A stretch of 9,330 nucleotides of DNA from an uncultured Burkholderiales bacterium (GCA_937925755.1 CALAMX010000086.1:1-9330); one strand, 5' to 3'. Shown: positions 1 through 7,054, counted from the stretch's first letter. Numbers and translations are program-made. The notes: generated by a model from the letters alone, not told the origin.

Positions 1-1
1 G

Positions 2-172
2 CGCTTCATCGCCAACCGCCGCGCCACCCAAATCGGTCTGGACGAACTCTTCCCCGGCGCGACCAACCCCTTCCCCTGGATGGCCGAGATGATCGATCTC
101 AAGAAGGAAAAGAACTTCTTCGAGACCCGGGTGATCGAGTACCAGACTGGCGGGGCGCTGGCGTGGGACTGA
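2..172 (+). CDS. nrdB: Ribonucleoside-diphosphate reductase, class Ia beta subunit (C-terminal fragment)
   Basis: Only the last 56 residues and the TGA are inside the window; the gene begins upstream. The fragment reads RFIANRR...QIGLDELFPG, then NPFPWMAEMIDLKKEKNFFE, and ends TRVIEYQTGGALAWD. This is the characteristic C-terminus of the class Ia small subunit, which carries the diiron-tyrosyl radical cofactor used to make deoxyribonucleotides. The end of NrdB is the flexible tail that binds NrdA, and the Y in VIEYQTGG is the conserved C-terminal radical-transfer tyrosine of the family. The catalytic iron ligands lie upstream and cannot be checked. The following 92 bp to the next gene show no clear terminator with a T-run. 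The family call is secure; the class Ia assignment rests on the tail sequence. Confidence 0.93.
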   Translation, partial: RFIANRRATQIGLDELFPGATNPFPWMAEMIDLKKEKNFFETRVIEYQTGGALAWD

Positions 173-264
173 AACGCGGCTGGTCACCGTTCCTCTTGCA
201 GTGCACATACCGTCCCCGCTGGCGCGGTCCCGCGGCTGTGCAATGAAGCTATAGGGGTTCTTCA

Positions 265-1275
265 GTGTCGGACGCGTCTGTGGGTAAAGACTCCGTGAAC
301 AAACCCGAATCTCTCCCACCAACAGACCTCGCGCCCTGGGTCCCCCCAGCCTGCGCACCATCGAATTCGACCAGACAGTCATTCCGCGGATCGCCAAAGA
401 TGCCGTGCGGATGCGGGAGATCGAGGGGGTCTTGCCCAGCATACCCACCACGCACGCGCTCTGGCAGCGCGATGCCCGCGAGTTGGATTTCATTCGAGAC
501 AACAGCGTGCACCTGGTGCTGACCTCCCCTCCTTACTGGACGTTGAAGAAGTACAACCCGTCGCCTGGGCAGGTGGGCGACATCGCGACATACGAGGAAT
601 TCCCGGCAGAACTGGATCGGGTCTGGCGGCATTGCTACCGTGTGCTTGTACCAGGGGGGCGGCTGGTCTGCGTGGTCGGGGATGTATGTCTGTCACGCCG
701 CAAAAACAACGGCGAGCATACGGTCATGCCGCTGCATGCATCGATCCAGGAGCATTGTCGAGCCATCGGGTTTTCCAATCTGGCCCCCATCATTTGGAAC
801 AAGATCGCGAATGCCGTCTATGAGGCGGAAGGCTCCGGCGGCGGCTTCCTCGGCAAGCCCTATGAACCCAACGCGGTGATTAAGAACGATATCGAGTTCA
901 TCCTCATGCAGCGCAAACCGGGTGGATACCGCAAACCATCGCTGGCCGCTCGGTTGCTCTCCGTGATCTCGGCAGAAAACCATAAGGCATGGTTTCAACA
1001 AATATGGACGGGGCTCGCCGGGGCCTCGACGCGGGATCATCCCCCCTTTTCCGCTGGAATTGGCTGAGCGCCTCATCCGCATGTTCAGTTTTGTCGGCGA
1101 CACCGTTCGCGATCCGTTCCTGGGTACCGGCACGACCACTGTGGCGGCGGTCCGCTGGGGTCGTAACAGCATAGGCGTTGAAGTGGACCCGGCGTATTTC
1201 AAACTGGCCCAACAACGCATTGCCGATGCCACACCGGCGTTGTTGGCACACTGCGAAATCATCGTCAACGCTTGA
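265..1275 (+). pseudogene. Type II beta-class DNA methyltransferase (SPPY type), two frameshifts
   Basis: S-adenosylmethionine-dependent DNA methyltransferase, the modification half of an R-M pair. Motif IV (TSPPYW, 522-539) lies N-terminal and the AdoMet-binding motif I (DPFLGTGTT, 1111-1137) C-terminal, the order of beta-class enzymes. SPPY is typical of N4-cytosine enzymes but also occurs in N6-adenine ones, so the methylated base is open. The protein must be read in three frames. A GTG at 265 with AGGGG at 253-257 starts frame 1. The reading passes to another frame at the CCCCCC run 342-347, giving IEFDQTVIPRIAKDAVRM and the motif IV domain. It then shifts back at CCCCCC 1041-1046, where family members read HPAPFPLELA and this gene lacks about two bases. 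Joined, it is about 335 residues, normal for the family. Translated as is, motif IV and motif I are on separate polypeptides. The stop is 10 bp before the endonuclease start. The 265 start is inferred; the second break is certain. Confidence 0.85.
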
Positions 1276-1285
1276 TCTTTCCCCT

Positions 1286-2017
1286 ATGCTCGATATCCAG
1301 AGGGAATTGGCCAGCGCCGTCAAACATTACTGGAAGACGCGTGCACTTCAAGCCAAGCGCCAAGGCAGTAGCAACGGGGTCAAAGACGCGGGCAATCGGA
1401 CGGCGGTCACCGGCGGCAAATAAGCCGACGGCTTCATCAAACTCATCGCCGACGTCGTGCGCGACGCGGGTCTACCCGACGCGGCCATCCGCTTTTCTGC
1501 CAAGTCGGAGAGAATGCTTCCGGGCTTTTTTCGACCAAGCAAGGAATGGGACCTGTTGGTCATCTCAGGCGCGGACCTGGTCGCCGCTGTCGAGGTAAAA
1601 TCCCAAGTGGGGAGCTTTGGCAACAATTTCAACAACCGAGTGGAGGAGGCCCTGGGCAGCGCCACCGATTTTTGGGCAACCTATGCCAAGGGAGGGCTGC
1701 GGCCCTCGGCGCGGCCCTGGCTGGGATATCTGTTTATGCTGGAGGAGTCCGCGGCTTCACTGCGCCCGCTGCGCCGTCTTTCACTCTCGCCATACCCCGT
1801 CGATGAGGCCTTCCAGGGCCAGTCTCATGCAAAGCGCTACGAGGAGGTCTGCCAGCGACTGGTGCGGGAGCGGCTCTATGACGCCGTGTGCTTCATCACC
1901 TCCAAGGCCGAACAGGGCCCCAATGGCGTATATCATGAACCGAGCGCGGAGCTTGGCATCCAAAACTTTGCCATCTCCTTGAAGGCGAAGGTTTCGGCGT
2001 TCGTTCAGCTCAGCTGA
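1286..2017 (+). pseudogene. XhoI/PaeR7I-family type II restriction endonuclease, in-frame stop at codon 46
   Basis: Recognised as a XhoI/PaeR7I family endonuclease (targets of known members: CTCGAG). From ATG 1286 the frame reads MLDIQRELASAVKHYWKTR up to AVTGGK, hits TAA at 1421-1423, and continues in the same frame with ADGFIKLIADVV and then PGFFRPSKEWDLLV. The catalytic PD-(D/E)xK core is present: D89 in EWD and E103-V-K105 in VEVKSQVG, followed by FGNNFNNRVEEALGSA. Reading through the TAA gives 243 residues, close to the roughly 245 of XhoI and PaeR7I, so nothing else is missing. CAA or CAG to TAA is the simplest origin of the stop. Restarts at GTG 1457 or ATG 1514 would lose conserved N-terminal sequence and have no clear ribosome site. 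It lies 10 bp after the methyltransferase, as expected of an R-M operon. The family is firm; the actual specificity is inferred. Confidence 0.88.
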
Positions 2018-2036
2018 CGCCCGTTCGATCACGGCA

Positions 2037-2048
2037 GTGCCATGGCAC
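2037..2048. repeat. 12-bp perfect palindrome in the gap after the endonuclease
   Basis: GTGCCATGGCAC is a perfect inverted repeat in the 98-bp space between the endonuclease pseudogene and the DUF456 gene. It has no loop and no T-run, so it is not a convincing terminator. It could be a protein-binding site or chance in GC-rich DNA. Nothing else was recognised in this gap. Confidence 0.3.
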
Positions 2049-2115
2049 AGGGCCCTTTGCGGTCAAAGCCGATGACGCAAGTTCCTCCGTCGTCGCTTCA
2101 CTCCAGGCAAATCTG

Positions 2116-2610
2116 ATGGACGCCGCCCTACCCATCCTGTTCTGGCTACTAGCCGGCCTGCTCATCCTGGTCGGCCTAGCCGGGCTGATCCTGCCGGTGC
2201 TGCCAGGTATCCCGCTGGTCTACGCAGGGTTATTCCTGCTCGCCTGGGCGGAGGACTTCGTTTACGTTGGCTGGGTCACCCTCAGCGTGCTGGGGCTCAT
2301 GACGCTGCTCAGCTATGGCATCGATTTCCTGGCCACGGCGATGGGCGCCAGAAAGTATGGCGCCTCGCCGCGGGCGGTGGCGGGCGCCGCCGTGGGCACC
2401 CTGCTCGGGGTATTCTTCGGCCTGGGGGGGATCATCCTGGGGCCCTTTCTCGGCGCCATGGCTGGTGAATTCAGCCGCCGTGCGACCCTCAAGACAGCCA
2501 CCCAGGCCGGCCTAGGCGCAACCTTGGGGCTATTCTTCGGTGCCCTGCTCAAGATCGCCCTGGCCTTCACCATGCTCGGGGTATTCGTGGTGGATCGGCT
2601 GTTGCTGTGA
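2116..2610 (+). CDS. DUF456 family integral membrane protein
   Basis: 164 residues, almost entirely hydrophobic. The first two segments (about residues 5-25 and 30-45) flank LILPVLPGIPLVYAG, the Pro/Gly-rich signature of DUF456. After a segment at about 52-75 come two glycine-rich stretches: AGAAVGTLLGVFFGLGGIIL (about 90-112) and GLGATLGLFFGALLKIALAF. These resemble the glycine-zipper hairpins of the family. It is expected in the inner membrane; no biochemical role is established for DUF456. ATG 2116 is chosen because it begins directly before the first membrane helix; the upstream AGGCA is a weak ribosome site. The SRAP gene follows after 82 bp on the same strand, so they may be co-transcribed. 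The length matches the family and no defects are seen. Confidence 0.85.
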   Translation: MDAALPILFWLLAGLLILVGLAGLILPVLPGIPLVYAGLFLLAWAEDFVYVGWVTLSVLGLMTLLSYGIDFLATAMGARKYGASPRAVAGAAVGTLLGVFFGLGGIILGPFLGAMAGEFSRRATLKTATQAGLGATLGLFFGALLKIALAFTMLGVFVVDRLLL

Positions 2611-2692
2611 AGGCCATTCCACCCATGCCCATCCCCACACCCTGCCCTTCCGTCCTTTCGTTACGCGTGCCGCCCGTACGCCCCCAGCAGCC

Positions 2693-3355
2693 ATGTGCGG
2701 CCGCTTCGTACTGAGCATCGATCCTGCGGCGCTGAGCGAATACTTCGCCCTCGATGCCTGCGAGCCTTATGTACCGCGCTGGAACATCCCGCCAGGGACG
2801 GACATACCTGTGATTCGGCGCTCACCCGAAGGCAAGCGCGTCGCCCACCTCCTGCGCTGGGGTCTCGTGCCGCACTGGGCCAAGGACAAGGCCATCGGCC
2901 AGCGTCTGAGCAATGCCCGCGCCGAGAGCGTGGCGGACAAGCCCGCCTTCCGCTCCGCCTTCGCGCATCGGCGCTGCCTCATTCCGGCGAATGGCTTTTA
3001 CGAGTGGAAGGCCGAGGGCAGGCGCAAACAGCCCTACTACATCAGCCTGCGCGACGGCTCACCCCTAGCCATGGCCGGGTTGTGGGAAGCATGGACGTCT
3101 CCCACGGGCGAGGTCCTACGCAGTTGCGTCATCATCACCACGGCCGCGAATGAGCGCATGCGGCCCATCCACGACCGCATGCCCGCACTCATCGCACCCG
3201 AGCACTGGCAGGACTGGCTCACAGCCACGCCGGAGGCCGTCAGCCACCTGCTCGTCCCTTTTCCTTCCGAAGCCCTGCAGGCCTGGCCCGTGGACGAGCG
3301 TGTCAGCCAGGTGTCGAATGATCACCCGGGGCTGATCGAACCACTCCACACCTGA
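2693..3355 (+). CDS. SRAP domain protein (YedK/HMCES-like abasic-site DNA-protein crosslinking protein)
   Basis: 220 residues. SRAP proteins shield abasic sites in single-stranded DNA by forming a thiazolidine crosslink between Cys2 and the open deoxyribose. The start is fixed by this chemistry: ATG 2693 gives MCGRF with Cys2, which becomes N-terminal after Met removal, although the frame is open further upstream. The other key residues are visible: N74 in LSNARAES, E104 in ANGFYEWK and H160 in RPIHDRMP, matching Asn75, Glu105 and His160 of E. coli YedK. RWGLVPHWA and the PANGFYEWK core are also typical. The length equals the usual bacterial 220-225. The protein is probably cytosolic. It is followed 21 bp later by the convergent end of rtcA. 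No SOS-box was recognised upstream; the 82-bp leader is pyrimidine-rich with a poor ribosome site. Confidence 0.95.
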   Translation: MCGRFVLSIDPAALSEYFALDACEPYVPRWNIPPGTDIPVIRRSPEGKRVAHLLRWGLVPHWAKDKAIGQRLSNARAESVADKPAFRSAFAHRRCLIPANGFYEWKAEGRRKQPYYISLRDGSPLAMAGLWEAWTSPTGEVLRSCVIITTAANERMRPIHDRMPALIAPEHWQDWLTATPEAVSHLLVPFPSEALQAWPVDERVSQVSNDHPGLIEPLHT

Positions 3356-3376
3356 GCCCGATGGACGGTACTGCCT

Positions 3377-4417
3377 TCACCCGCGTGCATGCCCAGCGAT
3401 CATGACCCGTTCTTCCAGACGCATCAGGGTGAAACGCACGGGCAGGAACTGTTCGATGAGCCAGATGGCCGTTTGGGCGTGCAGACTGACCTCACGAACG
3501 CTGAAGCGGCTCTTTCCGCCCGCCAGCGCGGCATAGATCAGGAGCTGATCGGCGGCGTGGACGTCGAGGGCGGCACCTGAAGCCAGATCCTGACGCAGGG
3601 CTTGGGCGGCCTCTTGTCCCAGCCGCTCGGCTGGAAGCCCGCGTTGGGCCACCACCGCCGAGCCAAGCCGCCCCTGCGCCGTTTCCGCCACCAAGGTGAG
3701 CGCGCCGCCAGTACCGAAGGCCTCCACATCGCCCAGGACCTCGATGGCGATGTCCACCGGTGCCAGGTCGGCCAGTCCACTGCGGGCGGCCTGCGCCATG
3801 CGTTCGGCGATGTGTCGCGGCAGATGGGCAACATGAGCGCGCCCGCGGATGCGCTGCAATGGCCCCGAAATCTCCGCTATGAGCGGGCACAAATGCCGGG
3901 CGGGTGCGATCTCTAGCGTGAGCTCGCCGCCACCGCGTGGATAATAGCCATGCCGCAGCGAGACGATCTCGACCTGGGCCCCCATCACCGCCAGCCAGGG
4001 AAGAAAGACTCCACGCAGGTAGTCCACGGGTGGCGCCCTTGTCACATCGGTGCCGCCGATCAGGGTCACCCGGCTGGGGACGTCAGCGCTCAGGGCCACC
4101 GGCAGCACGGCCTGCAGCACCAGGGTCACGCTGCCGGCGGTGCCGACCTCGAAGCGATATACGCCGCCGCGGATGCGCCCCGGCCGGAAGCACACCTCGC
4201 TGGCGCCGATCGCTGCGCCCTCCAAGTGACCATCGCACATCGCGGCCACTGCGGCGAGGGCAGTCAGATGCTGGGCTGCAAGACCCGGCTTGGCGCGGCG
4301 GGCGCGGATGTTGACCAGCCGGATGGACCTGCCCGTGATCGCCGCCAGGGCCACGGCCAGACGGACGAGCTGACCGCCACCCTCGCCATGGGCGCCATCG
4401 ATGACGAGTTCGTTCAT
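3377..4417 (-). CDS. rtcA: RNA 3'-terminal phosphate cyclase RtcA
   Basis: 346 residues (E. coli RtcA has 338). It converts RNA 3'-phosphate ends into 2',3'-cyclic phosphates using ATP, through an enzyme-AMP intermediate, and acts in RNA repair and processing. The N-terminus IDGAHGEGGGQLVRLAVALA is the family's opening motif. HGYYPRGGGEL (156-166) fits the RTC signature [RH]-G-x(2)-P-x-G(3). By alignment with the E. coli C-terminus (His309 before IAVVERFLPVRF), the nucleotidylated histidine should be H313 in SLHAQTAIW, followed by IEQFLPVRF. The start ATG overlaps the TGA of the upstream DUF72 gene (ATGA), which implies translational coupling. No rtcB or sigma-54 activator rtcR is in the window, unlike the enterobacterial rtc operon, so regulation probably differs. 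The gene appears complete. Confidence 0.95.
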   Translation of the reverse strand: MNELVIDGAHGEGGGQLVRLAVALAAITGRSIRLVNIRARRAKPGLAAQHLTALAAVAAMCDGHLEGAAIGASEVCFRPGRIRGGVYRFEVGTAGSVTLVLQAVLPVALSADVPSRVTLIGGTDVTRAPPVDYLRGVFLPWLAVMGAQVEIVSLRHGYYPRGGGELTLEIAPARHLCPLIAEISGPLQRIRGRAHVAHLPRHIAERMAQAARSGLADLAPVDIAIEVLGDVEAFGTGGALTLVAETAQGRLGSAVVAQRGLPAERLGQEAAQALRQDLASGAALDVHAADQLLIYAALAGGKSRFSVREVSLHAQTAIWLIEQFLPVRFTLMRLEERVMIAGHARG

Positions 4418-5136
4418 CTCAGCATCGCTCGCAGTTCCAAGGCATTTTGCACGGCGTAACCGGCCTCGTCATTGTCGAAATAGACATAGGCCGTTGCCAC
4501 CTTCTGCTCTCCGAGCCACCCCGCCCAGCCGGCCAGGGCGCGGCGGTCATAACGGCCGCTGTAAGCAGCCCCCGGCCCGTGCAGGCGCAAATAGACGAAG
4601 TCTGCCGTGATGGCGCGCGGACTCGCAAAGCCCGCCAGCTCGTAAACGCAGAAGGCGGCGTTGTGCCGACTGAGCAGATCCAGCACGGCATCGCGATGCC
4701 AGCGCGGGTCGCGCAGCTCGAAGGCGGTCCTCATACCCTGCGGCAGGGCGGCAAGAAAGGCGGCCAGCCGGTCGAGGTCAGGCCGCCAGCGGGGCGGCAG
4801 TTGGAACAGCAACGGGCCGAGTTTGTCGCCCAAGCCCGCAACGGCCTCCAACAGGGGGGGTAGGGTGTGCCCCGGCGCGCTGAGCTTCTTCATGTGGGTG
4901 ATGAAACGGCTCGCCTTGACCGCGAAGACGAAACCCTCGGGGGTCTGCTCGCGCCAGGCGGCGAACTGCGCCCGCGCAGGCAGCCGATAGAAGCTGCGGT
5001 TCACCTCCACACTGGGCAGGTGGCTTGCGTAATAGCCCAACCACTGCGCCTCATCCAGCTCGACCGGATAGAATGGGCCGCGCCAGTGCGAATAGGCCCA
5101 GCCAGAGGTGCCGATGAAGACGCGCATCTTGTCCAT
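4414..5136 (-). CDS. DUF72 family protein (YecE-like, TIM-barrel fold)
   Basis: 240 residues. The N-terminus MRVFIGTSGWAYSHWRGPFY is the hallmark of DUF72. It is followed by VEVNRSFYRLP, FVFAVKASRFITHMKKL, LGPLLFQLPPRW, AFELRDPRWH, and near the end FVYLRLHGP and AYVYFDNDEAGYAVQNA, all in the order seen in this family. DUF72 proteins adopt a TIM-barrel fold; a substrate and reaction are not established. ATG 5134-5136 and a second ATG at 5125-5127 (MRVF) are both possible; neither has a clear Shine-Dalgarno sequence. It is the first gene of a two-gene operon with rtcA, overlapping by 4 bp. The pairing with an RNA-end enzyme is suggestive but not evidence of shared function. Length is normal for the family. 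Confidence 0.9.
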   Translation of the reverse strand: MDKMRVFIGTSGWAYSHWRGPFYPVELDEAQWLGYYASHLPSVEVNRSFYRLPARAQFAAWREQTPEGFVFAVKASRFITHMKKLSAPGHTLPPLLEAVAGLGDKLGPLLFQLPPRWRPDLDRLAAFLAALPQGMRTAFELRDPRWHRDAVLDLLSRHNAAFCVYELAGFASPRAITADFVYLRLHGPGAAYSGRYDRRALAGWAGWLGEQKVATAYVYFDNDEAGYAVQNALELRAMLR

Positions 5137-5162
5137 GAGCGGATAAGATGAGTATGGATAAG
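5135..5162. repeat. Imperfect direct repeat in the divergent DUF72/SDR gap
   Basis: Two copies of ATGAG-(2 or 4 nt)-GGATAAG: ATGAGCGGATAAG at 5135-5147 and ATGAGTATGGATAAG at 5148-5162. They occupy the short space between the divergent DUF72 and dehydrogenase genes. This could be an operator or a small local duplication; it also creates a second ATG (5148) in front of the likely dehydrogenase start. Confidence 0.4.
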
Positions 5163-5165
5163 CCC

Positions 5166-5170
5166 GGAGA
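5166..5170 (+). promoter_or_regulatory. Ribosome binding site deciding the dehydrogenase start
   Basis: GGAGA lies 7 bases before ATG 5178. The alternative upstream ATG codons at 5148 and 5154 have no comparable site, and the protein begins exactly with the Rossmann strand at 5178. Confidence 0.6.
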
Positions 5171-5177
5171 TCCGAAC

Positions 5178-5873
5178 ATGGAAAGCATTCTCGTCACCGG
5201 CGCCAACCGTGGACTGGGTCTGGAGTGGTGCCGACAGTATGCTGCTGCCGGCTGGCGTGTCTATGCCACCTGCCGCTATCCAGAGACTGCCACGGAACTG
5301 CGCGCCCTGGCCGGTCGCCACGCCAGCATCAGTCTGCACCGACTGGACGTCACCCTGGGCGAGCACTGCGCCGCCCTGCGTGCAGAACTGGGCGACAGTC
5401 CTATCGACGTGCTCGTCAACAACGCTGGCGTCTATCTAGAGAAATACGCGCCCGACGGCGCCATCCGCTACGATGACTGGCTGTTGACACTGCAGGTCAA
5501 CACCCTGGGCGCGGTGCGGGTGACCGAGGCCCTGGCGCGCAACGTCGCTCGCAGCCGACGGCGGCTGGTGGTGGCGGTGAGCAGCCACATGGGGTCGATC
5601 GCCGACATCTCCGCCCCCGGTAGCTACTACTACCGCTCCAGCAAAGCGGCGCTCAACGCCGCCATGAAGGGACTGGCGCTTGCTTACCGGCCGCTGGGCA
5701 TCGGCGTGCTGATCCTGCATCCCGGCTGGGTGAAGACACGCATGGGCGGCTGGGAAGAGGCACCGCTGACCGCCGAGCAGAGTGTCAGCGGCATGCGCCG
5801 GCTGGTCGAGGCCTATACCCCCCAAATGAGTGGGTCATTTCTGCGCTACGATGGTACTCCACTGCCGTGGTGA
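5178..5873 (+). CDS. Short-chain dehydrogenase/reductase (classical SDR, C-factor/carbonyl reductase-like)
   Basis: 231 residues from ATG 5178 (241 if ATG 5148 is used; the earlier start adds MSMDKPGDPN before the Rossmann fold and lacks a good ribosome site). Classical SDR features are all present. They are the cofactor motif TGANRGLG (7-14), NNAG (81-84), a serine at 139 or 140 in SSHMGS, and the catalytic Tyr152-x-x-x-Lys156 in YRSSK, 12 residues after the serine. R33 after the second strand (TCRYP) suggests NADP(H) rather than NAD. PGWVKTRMGG follows, as in C-factor-like and carbonyl reductase-like members. It would reduce a carbonyl or oxidise an alcohol in the cytosol; the substrate cannot be read from sequence. 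It diverges from the DUF72-rtcA operon with only about 41 bp between starts, so the promoters must overlap. Confidence 0.9.
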   Translation: MESILVTGANRGLGLEWCRQYAAAGWRVYATCRYPETATELRALAGRHASISLHRLDVTLGEHCAALRAELGDSPIDVLVNNAGVYLEKYAPDGAIRYDDWLLTLQVNTLGAVRVTEALARNVARSRRRLVVAVSSHMGSIADISAPGSYYYRSSKAALNAAMKGLALAYRPLGIGVLILHPGWVKTRMGGWEEAPLTAEQSVSGMRRLVEAYTPQMSGSFLRYDGTPLPW

Positions 5874-5900
5874 CAGACTCTTGCTACCCCGAGGAGTAAG

Positions 5901-6089
5901 ATGACAGCCAAGCCTGTGGCTGCCCTGTTTGAAACGGATATTGGTGGGCCGTGTAGGTGTTCAGCCCCGGCCGATTATATAGACCCCCAATGCCGTCCAC
6001 TTTTCCTAGCATGGGTGTTTATGCAAGTGTACAAGGGTACAAGGCGCCTCCCCGGCTGTCACCCAAGCCCTGCCGCTGTACGAAAGTAG
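5901..6089 (+). CDS. Possible small ORF of unknown function
   Basis: 62 codons beginning MTAKPVAALFETDIGG. The ATG has GAGGAG at 5891-5896, four bases upstream, a stronger ribosome site than most genes here. The rest of the ORF looks poorly coding, and its last 31 bases overlap antisense to the end of the RNase Z-like gene. No family recognised. It may be the surviving start of a gene whose body was lost, or a chance ORF. It fills most of the 185-bp space between the dehydrogenase and the next gene; nothing else was recognised there apart from an 8-bp tandem repeat. Confidence 0.2.
   Translation: MTAKPVAALFETDIGGPCRCSAPADYIDPQCRPLFLAWVFMQVYKGTRRLPGCHPSPAAVRK
6029..6044. repeat. 8-bp tandem duplication
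   Basis: GTACAAGG occurs twice head-to-tail, just beyond the 3' end of the RNase Z-like gene. Probably a small slippage product; no function inferred. Confidence 0.4.
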
Positions 6090-7054
6090 GCCTCGAGCTC
6101 GGCGTGCAACTCCGCCACGCGGCCGCGGTTGATTGGGGAGAAATGGAAGGGCACGACGTTTTTCGCCCCGGCCGCGCGCGCCAGGCGTCCGGCCTGGGCG
6201 GCGGTGAGGTGTTTCTTCTCCGCCGCACGCTCGGCCAGTTCGTCCAGGAAGACGCATTCGATGAACAACCAGTCGGCATCGCGCGCCAGTTCCATGATGC
6301 GCGCGGCGTTGGCGGCGTGATAGACCACGTCGGTGACATAGGCGATCTTGAGCCCCGGCGTGATCTGCAGGCAGTCCATCAGCGCCCCCAAAGGCCACTC
6401 ACCGGCGGGGGTGGCAATAGCGGTGTCGGCAGGTGAGCCATTCAGCACTGCGGCCTTGAGACCCTTGAGCCAGGGCCCCACCGGCAGCCCTCGCTCCGCC
6501 AGGCGGTTCTTCCAGATATTGACGTGGCGTTCCTCCTCTAAGGCATAGCCCAGGCAGGGGATGCCGTGGTCGAGGAAGGCCGCGCGCACGCGAAAACCCG
6601 GCTCCGCCAACACCACCCCCTTGTCGCAAGTGCGCGGATCCAGGTCCTCGCGGCGGAAGGCCCTTTGCACGCGAAAGCAGGCACGGCGCATCGTGCCCTC
6701 GGGCAAGAGCTCATGCACGGTGAGACTGAAATCGTTCTCGTAGCGGTGCACCAAGTTCCAGGTGTAGGCGGCGAGCTTGGCCGTAACCTGGTCGAGGAAG
6801 CCCGGCGGGCCATAGAGGCGCACGCCGCGTTCGCGCCCCAGTGAGATGCGCAGGAACCAGTCGAAGCCCATGAAGTGGTCCATGTGGCAGTGGCTGACGA
6901 AGATGTCGGTCACCCGCAGGATCTTGCGCGGCGCCAGCGCCCGCAGGTCACCCAGATCGAACAGCAGGGCACGGCCCTCGAACATCAGGTCGACGAACAA
7001 GGCCGGGTCGCCGAAAGGGTCGTTGACCAGCTCAGGCAGGAAACCTGGGCGCAT
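6059..7054 (-). CDS. RNase Z-like metallo-beta-lactamase-fold hydrolase
   Basis: 331 residues. The metal-binding motif H55-C-H57-M-D59-H60 sits in FVSHCHMDHFMGFDWFLR, which is the HxHxDH motif with RNase Z-like context. Other expected ligand regions follow: FLDHGIPCLGYALE, YVTDVVYH (second metal-binding Asp), FIECVFLDE, and KHLTAAQAGRLARAAGAKNV ending VVPFHFSP (last ligand His). This layout is that of the RNase Z/ElaC branch of the MBL fold, where typical members cut the 3' trailer of tRNA precursors. The opening LPELVNDPFGDPALFVD and the 331-residue length differ somewhat from E. coli RNase BN (305), so a related phosphodiesterase role is possible. Its ATG shares one base with the TGA of the Nudix gene (TGATG), indicating translational coupling. 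CTCGAG occurs inside the gene (6092-6097). It seems complete. Confidence 0.85.
   Translation of the reverse strand: MRPGFLPELVNDPFGDPALFVDLMFEGRALLFDLGDLRALAPRKILRVTDIFVSHCHMDHFMGFDWFLRISLGRERGVRLYGPPGFLDQVTAKLAAYTWNLVHRYENDFSLTVHELLPEGTMRRACFRVQRAFRREDLDPRTCDKGVVLAEPGFRVRAAFLDHGIPCLGYALEEERHVNIWKNRLAERGLPVGPWLKGLKAAVLNGSPADTAIATPAGEWPLGALMDCLQITPGLKIAYVTDVVYHAANAARIMELARDADWLFIECVFLDELAERAAEKKHLTAAQAGRLARAAGAKNVVPFHFSPINRGRVAELHAELEAYFRTAAGLG

Noticed and set aside
1041..1050. Programmed ribosomal frameshift in the methyltransferase at CCCCCCTTTT
   Set aside because: A +1 shift at a proline CCC run is conceivable, but the other break at 342-347 needs the opposite shift. With a dead nuclease next door, decay or error is simpler.
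1060..1275. Stand-alone small protein starting at TTG 1060
   Set aside because: It is the C-terminal motif I part of the methyltransferase, continuing across the frame break; no ribosome site precedes it.
2540..2692. Upstream extension of the SRAP gene giving a 271-residue protein
   Set aside because: The added part overlaps the DUF456 gene in another frame, and SRAP chemistry requires Cys at position 2, fixed by ATG 2693.
3950..4459. Long plus-strand ORFs opposite rtcA and DUF72
   Set aside because: They are antisense shadows of strongly recognised genes in GC-rich DNA.
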